From Oxytropis ochrocephala (lineage: Eukaryota > Streptophyta > Magnoliopsida > Fabales > Fabaceae), in contig CM037092.1 in NCBI GenBank assembly GCA_020916435.1, positions 87,306,817-87,370,816 of the forward strand: a stretch of 64,000 nt of DNA, given 5' to 3'. A program made the translations under genes and the position numbers. This document shows positions 10,986-22,157 of this stretch, in pieces. The notes beneath the pieces were generated by a model that had not been told where the DNA came from, made no database searches, and saw only the letters and a program-made list of their open reading frames with translations. Position 1 is the stretch's first letter. Each line of letters opens with the position of its first letter.

Positions 10986-13900
10986 AGGAACCATTAATTT
11001 GATGTGGTTTTGAAGTGTTTGATTTGAAATATATTATTCTATTTATTTTCTTTTCTTTGAGAAATCGCTTTATTGAAAAAACAGAGAAAAAGGAATATTT
11101 TGGTATCTTTGAAAAGCGAACAAAACAAAGATTTTGAAAAGTGCAACGACGACAGCCCGATCTACGCATACCATCACTTGGCTGAGGATCAAAGCTACGT
11201 AGTTCTTGTTTTTTTATGGGTTTTTTAAAGGTATGCTTGGCGGGACATGAACCCGGTCTCACGTGCCCTCATCATTTGAGGATCAAAGCTACGTAGTTCT
11301 TGTTTTGCGTCCGAAACGGCTTAGGAGTTTAGGTTTTGGAGTTTTGAAATAAGACTCGAGTGTTCGCGAACACCAAACAAGCAAAGGCTTCGAGTGGCAT
11401 TGGTATTAACTCGAAAAAGAGGGTTGGGACGGTAATCAAACAAGCAGCGGCTTCGAGTGATTACAAGCGACAACGTTGTATTATTCTTGTTTGAAAATGT
11501 TTTGAAAAAGGTGGTGAGTCTCAGTGATGGTTATCACTAATAGCTCGTGTTATTTTGGAAATTTGGATTGGTTTTTGTTGTTTAATTAAGGTGTGGGAGC
11601 TTTCATAATAGTCAAACAAGCAAAGGCTTCGAGTGACTATCACTAATAACTCCTCATTAGCGATCAAACAAGCGATGGCTTCGAGTGATGGCTAATGATT
11701 TATTTAAGAAAATGCCTTAAGTTTTTTATTTGGGAAAAACATGGGATTTCAAGCTTGAAAAGAAATATTGCATTTCAAATCCTTTTTTCAAGTCAAAACC
11801 AAAACAACCATTGGAACACAAACAAAGCAAACATAAGAATATTCACAAGTTGCTATGAACAATTGAGTACATGATTAAGCAAACATATGAGTGCAAGAGT
11901 ATGCTATTATGAAATGCAAAGCATAGCATTATTGAATGCATGAGTATACAATTATGAAATGCAAGACATGATATTAATATATGCATGTGCATTTAAGAGA
12001 GTATGAAAATGCAAGAGATATAGACATATATGAATGCGTGGACATGTAGACACAAATGATGAAATGCAAAGTGTGGGGAATTAAATGAGACAAAATGTTT
12101 AGTGGAGAGGCAAAAGTAAAGAGTTAATGAAAATGATAAAAATAGAAAATGTTTTTGTGTTTTTGGTGAAAAAAACTAGGATGGCAAAAGAGAGATAAGC
12201 TAAGTCTCATACCAACAATCTTGTAGACCACACACAAGAGCATCATGAGGCATAAATCTAAGCTAACATGGGAAATTGCAAAATAGGTATCAAGCAAGGC
12301 ATGTTTTTATTCAACCTAAAAGTTCAAGAAAACAAACTAGCAACTTAAACCTCAAAACCTAAACCCTAACTCAAAACACACATGGGAACCAAACCCAAAA
12401 ATCAAACCCCCATATTATGGAACATGCAATAAAGAATTTTATTCAATGAGATAGGCCCACGGCCAAAACCAAGCATGCAAAGAAAACTTTGAACCTTAAG
12501 CAAGAATCTATGATTACCTTACAAGAACTACTAAGAGATAAAGTAGAGAATGAAATGACAATTTGTACAAGGTTGAATCCCTTCTTGCCATCCTCACCAC
12601 TTGAATAAAATGCACTAGGCATTTAGTGGGATTCACTTTGCAAGATCATCAACAAATAACAACAATATGGCTAAATCACAAGAACACATAAACTATAGAA
12701 TAAGCTTGAATCCTTTCTTGTAATCTTCACCACTTAAATCAAATGCACTAGGCATTTAGTGAGAATCCTTTTACAAGATCATCAACAAATAACAACAAGT
12801 AAATTAAAACACAAGAACTAATGAATACATAAACTAATATATTAAATAGAGTCATTTTTAGCTCTCTTCACTACTAAGATCAAAGTGCACTTGGCACTAG
12901 TAGGAATCATAGAGCCAAATCCTCAACAATTTACTAAAAACACCAACAACAAGATTAAGCAAAGAAGCAACAAAATCAATTTGAAGATATTTTGATCATA
13001 TATGCGAAACCTTGCTCACATTTTATTTAACAAGAGAAAGCAAAAATTAACATCAAAGCAACACAAATCCACTTATTTTAGGGTGAGACAACAAATCTCA
13101 CCCCTCAACCACAACAAACTACATTGTATGAAAAGAAATGATGATATGCGAAGGGAATGAGGGGAAGAAAATGAGTTTCAATGCAAAATATGTGGAGATG
13201 ATGCAAAAGGGGTTGTAGATTTTACCTTCTCTCTAAGATGGTAAAGAAGATTGAAGAAATGGAGGAGAGAAAAATAGAAGAGAACTTCGGCCTTGCAAGA
13301 GGAGGAAGGAAATGAAAATGGTGTGATGGATTCCTTGAGTGGGAAAGAAAGGTTAAGGTTGTGAGAGATGGATTGAAGGTATTTTGGTGAATGAAGATGA
13401 AGTAATGGAGGAGGGGAAGAAGGAGAGGGTTTCGGCTAGAGGGTGGAGAGGAGGAGAGGTATTATGCTTGGTTTTTCTTGAAGGTGAGAGTAATAGCCAA
13501 AAATTGGTGAAGAGTGAATGTGTGAGGTATTTATAGGAGTTTTTGAGGTTTTAGGGTATTTAGGTCCTTTTATTTTGATTGGGCTCTAGGATTGGATTTT
13601 AATTTTGAATGGATGGCTAAGATTGTTAGTCACATGGATTAAGGGTATTTAGAAAACACAAGTATGTGAGAGGGAGGAGTGAAGGTGGGCGCATAAAAGA
13701 AAAAAAGAAGAAGGAAAATTTGTGAACAAAAAATCTAATTTGGGAATGGTGACTCTTGTAAGATAGGGTTAAGGGTATTTTGGTGAGGGAATGTTATTAA
13801 AAGGGAAAGATGATATTTTTTGGTGAAGAGGTTAGTGTAAGTGTGTGGGATAATTTACCAAAATGGGCAAAATTGAGGATAGGATCAAATCAAATCTTAG

Positions 13901-14542
13901 GGAATAAGAAAAGAGGTGTGTAGAAGCTTCTTGAGAGAGGAGAGGGAGAGAGGGCTGCGCATGATCAGCTGATCATGGGGAAAAAAATAAAAAAATGCTT
14001 GTTTTTGTTATTTTGTCTTATTGAAGACACTTTCTTTTTGATTTTTGAATTTTGAATCTTTTGGGCATGCAAAATGAAAATGCACCTATTGAAAACATGT
14101 TACATATTTTTGGACACCATGAAATAACCTCCTAATTACTCTAGACAACCAAAATTGTCACCTAATAATTGGGGAAATTTTAATGGTCTTTTGGCATTTT
14201 TATGCACTAAAAATAGGAAAAATGCATGTTTAATTATTTTGGACTAGGAATTTCTCTCCAAAAATTGTACAAACATTATTTTAGATGGAATAAAATGTAC
14301 TTTTTGTGGATGCACATTTTTAACGAGAAAAATCATCCTGTTGTGGAAAATGACCAAAATGCCCTTTGCCCTAAAAAGTCCTAGTTTGCCTAAAAGTGCA
14401 TTCCCATTCCAAAACGATTTTAGAAGCTTTGAAATGACTTTTGGAAACCTAAATGCAATGCATGATGCTCTTTACTCCCGGTTATTCCTTTTTTGGGAAA
14501 ATTAGGGTTTTGACCTAAATAGGACAAAATTGGGGTATGACA
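10986..14542 (-). repeat. 3' LTR of the Ogre-like element
   Basis: On the minus strand it starts TGTCATACCCC at 14542 and matches the 5' LTR (29144-32824) very closely. In the stretch 12100-13400 only a handful of differences are seen, such as AATAAAG/AATAGAG near 12430 and ATATGCG/ATATACG near 13003. It is cut at 10986, so about the last 190 bases of the LTR are missing and the remaining end is fused to a plus-strand LTR. It keeps 40-50 bases near 13663-13710 that the 5' copy has lost. A TATA box lies at 13528-13535. Confidence 0.85.
13528..13535 (-). promoter_or_regulatory. TATA box of the Ogre 3' LTR
   Basis: The minus strand reads CTCCTATAAATACCTCACAC, a good plant TATA context. The same sequence lies at 31881-31888 in the 5' LTR. 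Confidence 0.6.
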
Positions 14543-16318
14543 TGATTGCCTCTTTATCTAGATTTTAACAAGGAATATGAATTGGCGAAACATATTCCGA
14601 GGCAAAATAGAGATAAAGAATTCAGAAATTATACCGATTTTTGTCTACTTAGGAAAAAAAACCGAAATTTTCCTCTTTTCTTTCTGGGTGAATGGATGCC
14701 AGCCAGAAACGGTTGTAATGGATGCAGTGCTAACCCTCAGTAAGCTAACAAAACAGGAAACAAATTGGTGCCAACCCTCGGGTGGCGTAAGCAGTGAGAA
14801 ATAAAGCGATAAATAAAGCGATAAAAAGGTACAGTCCTTTGATAAGTAAGCCTTGGTGGGAAGAAAGTGACAAAAAGTGCGGTAATGAAGGAGCGCTCGT
14901 CGCTCTGAAGGAACACTTGGGTTCTGAAGGAGCATTTGCGGCTCTGAAGGAACACTTGGGCTCTGAAGGAACACTTGGGCTCTGAAGGTGGCCTATTCGA
15001 GCGGCCTGAGGTTCTGTATCAAGTTGTGGGGACTGATACCTTTTACGCCTTGATGGACTTACGCTATGCTTAATGCGAAGCCACGGCTAGTCCCGAAGGG
15101 CGCGAGGTGCTGGGGGCCGATCCGTCATGCTCGTGATGACTTGGCAAAATGAAGGACGCGAGGTGCGAGGCCGATCATCACGCTCGCGTGATGACTTGGC
15201 GAGTGAAGCTCGAGTTCAAAGTCATTTGTTTGGGTATTGATTTGAACTAAACTAAAGGACTTCAGGGTCTGATGATTCGTCGGTGCTCGATAACGACGGG
15301 ATCTGAAGGGACGCATTGGTCCTGAAGGGACGCGCGGGTCCTGAAGGGATTCGCAAATCCTGTTGGTTGATTGATTGAGATAGCCAACGCTGGCGCATTG
15401 AACCGAAGTACCTGCATATGTCAGTTGATGCAAGGGATGATGCATGATGCATGGGTGCATGTTATGCAAAGGCATGTTATGCGAAGGCATGTTATGCGGG
15501 TGCATGCAATGTTATGATTTTGGTGTGATGATGCATGTGGCGGACTGTTTTCCCCTTTTTTTTTAATTCTTCGCTGATTGTTTTCTGACCAGCTTTCTTT
15601 TTTCTGATCATTTGCTTTTTCGTTTTTTTTGTTTTGACAAAGGCTTATTCTTTTACTGATTCAACCGACTCGATACTCCCGCACGAGACCGAGAGACCGA
15701 TGGAAAGCGCAGGGCTCATGAACTAAGCGCAAGCTTGCTTTATGGTTCACCATCTGGAATGGTTTGTGAGTGCAACCTTCTTTGTAAGGTTAAATATCTT
15801 CAGGAAGTTGTTTATTTCCTCTGATCTTTAAAGATTTCGTAATGATTTGTAATGCTCTATGATGTATGCACATGTTTCTGATTCGATATCACCATCATCA
15901 TAAAACGCTTATTTTGAAGCGAAAAAAAGCGAAATATCAACAAACAAGACATGAGAAAAGTTGAGCTTTATTGATGTGGAAGCCGATCGTGCAGATATGT
16001 TACGACGGTATTCAATACATTTGAGAATTTTAAAACTACAAAAGACACACGAAAACAAGAGAGAAATTACATTGTCCGTCTCTCGTGGAGTAGTGCCGAC
16101 ATCCGTGTCCTTGACCTTGATCGCTCCTCATTCAAGCCTTCGGGAGTTGTATGCCTTTCTTTACTTTTCATGCTCAAGTTTTCCGACCCTAATTTTTGCT
16201 GGATCGCCCTTTGCGGGTTTTCAATCCAAGGGTCGCTCTCTGATTTTGCCTAGGCCGCCTTTCGGGTTTTCAACCTAGCGAGCTAATTCTTACTTGGCTT
16301 GTCTTTCTCTTTTTTTGT
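14543..16318 (-). other. 3' untranslated region of the Ogre-like element with minisatellites
   Basis: No coding frame with family motifs is found between the pol stop (16319) and the 3' LTR. The region holds several tandem arrays: about five 18-19 bp units CTCTGAAGGAACACTTGGG (14895-14990); a duplicated block with GCGAGGTGC and GTGATGACTTGGC (15090-15200); CTGAAGGGACGC units (15300-15350); and GGCATGTTATGCG units (15440-15510). A polypurine tract is expected next to 14543; the minus strand there reads AAAGAGGCAATCA, a weak match. Confidence 0.7.
14895..14990 (-). repeat. 18-19 bp minisatellite
   Basis: Repeats of CTCTGAAGGAACACTTGGG with substitutions, about five units, in the 3' UTR of the Ogre-like element. 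Confidence 0.7.
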
Positions 16319-17405
16319 CTATTTCTTTCGGGCATAATACTTCTTTTTACTTGAGTCCAGATTGATTTGGGTTCTTGAGGTCTTCGCCGTCCATGTTGAG
16401 TGAGTATCAGCGCTCCCGGAAAAGGCTTTCTTGACTACATACGGGCGTCATAAGTGGGTGCCCACTTCCTCGAGAGTCACTTTTAATAGCGTGTATCTTT
16501 TTGAGTACTAAATCTCCTCATTGAACTCACGCGGCGGACTTTCCGTCGAAAGCGGTTCTCATTCTCTGTTGGTACAACCGTCCATGGCACAAAGTCGCAA
16601 CCCTTTTTCTTCAATGAGGTTTAGTTGATCCAGACGGGCTGTACTCCACTCGCTTCCTCGGTTTAGTTTCCATCGGGACCGCGCAGGAGGGTATCTCAAC
16701 CTCAATGGGAAATATCGCTTCGATCCATACACCAAGGAGAAAGGGATTGCCCGGTCGATGTGCGCCACAAGCACGGTAGCCATGCAAAGCAAAGGAAGCA
16801 TCTCATGCCAATCCTTGTAGGTTACCACCATTTTCTCGCACTATTTTCTTGATATTCTTGTTGGTTGCTTAACCGCCCCATTCATCTGGGCGATAGGGAA
16901 AGGAATTATGATGTTGAATTTGGAATTCCTTGCACAAGTCCTCATCATTTCTTTGTTCAAGTTCTTTGCCGTTATCGGTGATGATCTTGTCGGGGAAGAC
17001 CATATCGCAAATCGAGATCTTTCTTCACAAATTTGGCAACCATCGAATCGGTTATTTGGAGTATGAAGCGGCTTCAACCCACTTGGTAAAGTAGTCAATG
17101 GCAACCAGAATGAAATGATGCCCGTTTGACGCTTTGGGTTCGATAGGACCTATGACTTCCATGCCCCACATTGAAAACGGCCAAGATGCAGTCAGAACAC
17201 TTAGTTTGGCAGGCGGCACATGGATATGGTCAGCATAGATCTGGCATTTGTGGCACTTTCTTACAAAGCTATAACAGTCTGATTCCATCTGGAGCCAGTA
17301 ATAACCTGCCCTTAAGATTTTTCTAGCCATGGTGTGCCCCTTTGGAATGGGTTCGAACGAGCCTTCATGCACATCTCTCATGATTCTCTCAGCTTCTTCA
17401 TGCAC
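16319..17405 (-). pseudogene. Ogre-like integrase, degraded
   Basis: Integrase inserts the copied DNA into the host genome. From 17405 downward the minus strand encodes a zinc-binding segment (MHEEAERIMRDVHEG then CHKCQIYADH), followed by the core start WGMEVIGPIEP and VAIDYFTKWVEAASY. The second catalytic Asp is visible in ITDNGKEL (near 16970), then WHEMLPLLCMA and IPFSLVYGS. The C-terminus reads SKKKYYARKK before a TAG at 16319-16321. The first catalytic Asp (normally WGMDVIGP) is Glu. Frameshifts near 17050, 16840 and 16550 split the frame. It follows RNase H in the same polyprotein. Confidence 0.8.
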
Positions 17406-18590
17406 AACTCAAGAAGAAATTCCTTGACAACCTTCTGAGAGTTCTTTTGTCATTTTCTGATGCCCCAGGTGGGTATTCCTGGTTAGTAATGTACTGCTTG
17501 ATGTCATGATACCAAGGCTTCTCATCGAGCTCTTCATCTATTGCCATGCAAGTAGTGATGCGTGACGAGCAGCTCGATTTGGTCTCGATCTTAGTCAAGC
17601 TCTTGTCACAACTAACACCGAACATAGAAGACAATGTTGCTAATCGTCGGCGCCAATTGATTTTCACCTCGAGGATATCTTTGGAAAGTGATCTCATCAA
17701 AGGACTTCATTAACTCTTGCGGGGAATCACAATAAGGAATCGGTTTAGGATCTCGGTCTCCCAATCGCCCTTACTTGATGAATAACGGTACGAGTCCCCG
17801 TACACATCTAGCCTTTTAACTTTCCACTCTAGGGTTGCTTGAATACCTAGGATGCACGCTTCATATTCTCGCTATGTTATTTGTGACATAGAAGCTTTGC
17901 GATGATGAGGAATGAAGCGATTGTCGGGAGATATCAACCACAATACCGCCACGTGCCCCCATACATTTGGACGCACCATCGAATATCATTCTCCATCTAT
18001 CACTTTCATGGGACTTCCCCTCGTCGAACAATGCCATGATGTCTTCATCGGGAAAATCATGCCGTATTGGCTGGTAGTCCGGAATCGGCTGACACGCCAA
18101 ATATTCAGCGAGTGCACTACCTTTAACTGCCTTTTGTGTGACCTACAGGATATCGTATTCTGATAATTGCATGCCGCCGCCGGCGCAATTCGTCCTGTGA
18201 GAGAGTCAAGCTTCTCAAATATGTACTTGATTGGATCCATTTTTGACACCAACCAAGTTGTATGACTCGGCATGTCTTCGCCAGTAAGCGATGAGCAGCC
18301 CAAACTAAAGCCACAGAGTCTTTTCAAAGCATAGAATACCTTGTCTCACGATCGGTGAACTTTTTGCTTAGATAGTATATTGCATGCTCCCTTTTTCCGG
18401 ATTCATCATCGCTTGTCCCCACACACGACCCATTGAATTGTCTAACACCGTAAGGTATAAGATGAGAGGCTCGCACGACACGGTGGCATTAAGGCGGTGG
18501 ATTCTGCAAGTACACCTTGATTTTCTCGAAGGCCGCTTGACACTGATCATTCCACTTCAGCTCTTGACTTTTGCATAGCAATTTGAAGAT
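17406..18590 (-). pseudogene. Ogre-like RNase H domains, degraded
   Basis: RNase H removes RNA from the RNA-DNA hybrid. The minus strand around 18327-18200 encodes TTWLVSKMDPIKYIFEK, the end of the first RNase H in the Ogre/Tat polyprotein. The segment at 18100-17861 reads MACQPIPDYQPIRHDFPDEDIM then WRMIFDGASKCMGARGG, the start of the second, archaeal-like RNase H typical of Tat-lineage elements. The rest of that domain, down to about 17410, is recognisable only in short pieces. At least four frameshifts are present. It sits between RT and integrase, as expected. Confidence 0.7.
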
Positions 18591-19700
18591 TGGCTCACAA
18601 GTAGCAGTCAGCTGAAAAATGAATCGAGAGATGTAATTCAACCTTCCGAGGAAACCACGGATTTCTTTCTCTGTTTGAAATCGGCATTTCGAGGATGGCT
18701 TTTACTTTGTCTGGATCCACCTCAATTCCCTTTTGGCTGACAATGAAGCCTAACAACTTCCCTGATCTCACCCCAAACGTGCACTTGGCTGGGTTTAACT
18801 TGAGTTTATATTTCCTCAACCGTTCAAAGAATTTCTGCAGATTGACAATGTGCTCCTTGTCGGTTTTAGATTTTGCGATCATGTCATCAACATAAACCTC
18901 AATCTCTTTATGCATCATATCATGGAATAAGGTAACCATGGCCCTCGATAGGTTGCGCCAAAGATTCTTCAATCCGAATGGCATGACCTTATAAATGAAT
19001 GTTCCCAAAGTGTTATGAAAGTTGTCTTTTCCATGTCCTCGTGGTCCATTTTGATCGATTATATCCCGAGTATCCATCCATGAAGGAGAATAACGAGTGT
19101 TGAGTTTATGCGTCCACTAAGACATCAATGTGAGGTAAAGGAAAATCATCCTTAGGGCTATACGATTCGGATCTCGGTAATCAACGCACATTCGACCTTC
19201 CCATCCTTTTTGGGAGGCTGGGACAATGTTGGCAACCCATTGCGGGTATTTGGCCACCGCTAGGAACCCTGCATCAAATTGCTTCTTCACTTGCCGTCTC
19301 GATTTTGAGGACATCTCGGCTTCATCCTCCTCAATTTCGTTTGTGGTGGGCATTGGGCTTGATTTGGTAGCTTGTGTACCACAATGTCGGTGTCCAACCT
19401 GGCATATCTTGATATGACCATGCAAACACGTCCACGTAATCACGCAACAGTTGAACTAACTTTATGCGATCTTCGTCATTCATGGTGATGCCTACTTTGA
19501 CCTCTTTCTTATTCTCGGTGTACCCAAGTTGATCACTTCAATAGATTCTTCGTGTGGCTGAATTACCCTTTCTTCTTGTTTCATTAACCTCATGAGTTCT
19601 GGAGGAGCTTCCCGGTCTTCTTCAACATCCCCCTCGGCTGATTGATGGGGTGATCAAAGTCAAAAGATGGGTATGGTCGACTTTGTCATTTTCAGAGACT
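18591..19700 (-). pseudogene. Ogre-like reverse transcriptase, degraded
   Basis: This copies element RNA into DNA. The N-terminal part (19700-19450) carries NDEDRIKLVQLLRDYVDVF in one frame. Then comes VKKQFDAGFLAVAKYPQWVA and RMCVDYRDPNR (19443-19117), and after a frameshift FIYKVMPFGLKN and the catalytic VYVDDMIAKS (19077-18595). The C-terminal part reads FGVRSGKLLGFIVSQKG and ends near PIFKLL. The segment after FGLKN is garbled where AGATYQRAM is expected in the family, because a base change and a lost base shift the frame and then restore it. The YVDD box is intact, but the protein cannot be made whole. Confidence 0.85.
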
Positions 19701-19940
19701 ATTCTTTGTGGATCTCGCATTTTGCCGGGCGAAAGAGCGAGAATGAAAAAGCGAAACAAACAGCAAATAAATAATAAAGCAAAAAAATACTCATGCAATG
19801 AAGAGAAAATGATCTTTATTGATTGGGAAATTCAAAACAAGCGTTTTTATTGATGATGATGATTTTGAAAATAAAAACACGTGTGCCCCTAACAGCTTGT
19901 CCTATGGCCTTGGCGAGCCACGAGGTTGCATTACAAATGA
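19701..19940 (-). other. Probable intron between protease/G-patch and RT
   Basis: After the frame ending in ...SPVTLNLK the minus strand becomes T-rich (TTTTATTTTCAAAATCATC, TTTTTTGCTTTATTATTT), ending near GCGAGATCCACAAAG where RT-linked coding sequence resumes. Ogre elements are known to splice an intron at this place. The expected acceptor appears mutated (GCGAG rather than GCAG), so the exact borders are uncertain. Confidence 0.5.
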
Positions 19941-20830
19941 TTACTTTAAATTAAGAGTCACAGGAGAATCAGCAGTCTTCCAATTCTTTAATTCTTCACC
20001 GATACCGCAACGACGAACCAAACTCGCCTCGCCTTCTTCAGACTCAGAACCATCTCTGATGACAGCAACTTGATTGGGATCCCACAAGCCGGCACTCACA
20101 AAACTCTGACTAATGTCGCAAATTGGGATCCTCTGGGGCCATGGATCTTCGCCTCTGGACTTGGCCAACCACCGGCGCTTTCGCTCATCCGCCCTTATCC
20201 GCCTTTCCTCCTCACTTGGGGTGTACCCTAGCCCGCAACGGTCTTTGTTTTCCTTCAGTTGGATAGGAGCCAGAATCCCTTGACCAGACTTTCCCAAGCC
20301 AGAACCAGCCTTGTACCCTTGGGCTATCATGATTTTGGCGACCATTTCTTCCTCCTTGGTTTTCCCAAACACTGCATTGGCAATCTCCAAGGATTGAAAG
20401 GCTGTTTCCAAAGACTCTTCAGCGGCTTCCACATATTTGAACTCTGATGGCTTATAAACCAGAGCCTCTTCCTCACCAAATACTACTACTACTTTGTCAT
20501 CCACCATGAATTTGACCCGTTTAGTGCAGAGAAGAAGGGATTGCCCTGACCATGTGGATCCGTGGTCTTCCTAGCGCATGACTATATGAGGAGGTAATGT
20601 CCATGATTTGGAAGTTGATACAAAAAACTTCAGGACCAATTTGGATGGGAAATTCCATCTCTCCCAGCACTTCCTTTTTGGACCCATCAAATGCTCGCAC
20701 CAAATGTCGAACTTGGTTTCATGTAGGAACAATCAACATCTAACTTGTCCATGGTTGACTTTGGCATTATGTCCAGTGAAGACCCATTGTCGATCAAGAC
20801 ACGCCAAAGACATAGTCCCCACACTTTACT
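19941..20830 (-). pseudogene. Ogre-like aspartic protease and G-patch region
   Basis: The minus strand encodes VRAFDGSKKEVLGEMEFPI, then IMDITSSYSHALGRPRIHM and SSLH (20703-20521), the C-terminal half of the Ogre protease. A second frame (20507-19941, 188 codons) follows with KFMVDDKVVVVFGEEEAL, MIAQGYKAGSGLGKSGQGI and KDRCGLGYTPSEEERRIR, a G-patch-like segment, and ends at NLK before the probable intron. The protease active-site half upstream (20710-20830) is degraded. The G-patch is an RNA-binding motif; Ogre polyproteins are known to carry one here, and it may help RNA packaging or RT, though that is inference. Confidence 0.75.
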
Positions 20831-21480
20831 GAGATATGAAGAGCTTGATTGTGTTCTTTTCCGCTCGAGGGTAACTCATCATCAGCAAAAGTTAGGTGAT
20901 TTGCAGCCACCAAACAATTCCATCAAACTGATTCACCGAAATGTCCTCTGCAGCGTGAGCCTCACCGAGCACTTTCATCGTGTACATTACGTGTGCTTCC
21001 GAACCGAGCAGCGGTGATAGCATGGATATCTTTGAGGCGTCTGTTTCAACCGATCAACCACTCGATAATCGCTTTGTTGGGACAAACTTCAAGAATTCAT
21101 TGGCTTCTTTTTCATTACTTTTTCTCGAGCGACCTGCGGCTCTTTTCCTTTATCTTTGCGGCCTCTCTGTTCGGCCTCCTAGATGCTTCCGTCAGGAGGG
21201 TTTCGGAGCATACACTCTTCCACTTCTTGTGATCCCACTTGATCCTACTATGTTGGTCGCAGTGGTAGCATTTGGAGAGCATTCTAGTGTACTTCGTGGA
21301 ACCGCCTTATTTGACTCATAACGAAATGGTCTTTGGTACCTCAATCACTATTGGTGAGCATTTGCTCGCACCTGACCTAGGATTGAAATTGTAAGGAATT
21401 TCAATGGGCTTTTCGATTCCATTGTCGGGCATAGTGTCCACACCTCTCCGCATTCGAACTATCCACGATGATGACCACTT
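20831..21480 (-). pseudogene. Degraded gag-protease linker
   Basis: Minus-strand frames are short and carry no confident domain; this is where the gag-to-protease linker of the element should be. Some pieces read as acidic, low-complexity protein. Only position within the element supports the call. Confidence 0.4.
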
Positions 21481-21495
21481 GGTCGTCCGCTTCAT

Positions 21496-22021
21496 CTACC
21501 TCACCCCATCCGATGGGCGGATATCTTCTATTCGGATTAGAGCACTTTCGGGAGCATCATATCTGACCAAGTAATCAAACTTTCCACTGGGCTCTCCTAG
21601 AGTATCCCAACATCCCTCTTTTGCCATGGGGACAACCACTTGGTTGTGCTGCTCATCTTCTTCATCCCACCCTGTAGGCTGGATATCTTCTATTCGGATT
21701 TGAGCGCTCGCCGGAGCATCATATCTGACCAAGTAATCAAACTTTCCACTGGGCTCTCCTAGAGTACCCCAACATCCTTCTTTTGTAGGCACCACTGTTA
21801 CCTCTTCATTGATCTCTTCCTTGCGCGGGAGAGGGAACCAGTGTCTTCATTAGCTCTTGGTGGGCCCCGCTTGAACCGATCTCAGAGCGTAATGTGTGTG
21901 TAATTTCAATTGGCTTTTTGGCCTCTCTACCACTGTCTGAATATAGGGTCCACACTTCATCTTCCATACCGTAGGTTCCTATCTGGACCACATACCGATC
22001 CATCAGGTCTTGTAGGATCAA
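21496..22021 (-). pseudogene. Gag-protease linker with an internal tandem duplication
   Basis: The minus strand encodes two near-identical units, each with EGCWxTLGEPSGKFDYLVRY then IRIEDI. The unit period is about 155 bp (21515-21626 and 21670-21790). A further frame at 22021-21806 (MILQDLMDRYVVQIGTYGM) lies upstream. I do not recognise a domain. The duplication is recent enough that the DNA blocks differ at only a few sites. Confidence 0.6.
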
Positions 22022-22157
22022 CTTGAAAGTTTCACAACCTCCCCCACACAGAGAGTCAGCACACCCTTCTTCGTGGCAACACCCTTTTTTAACAACCTCG
22101 GCCCGGCATAACTCAGCATAAATGACACTTAGAGGAGTCTTGATCTCTTGTACTTTT

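Noticed and set aside
15961..16278. 105-codon plus frame downstream of the Ogre pol
   Set aside because: Antisense shadow over the pol-3' UTR border, with no recognisable domain.
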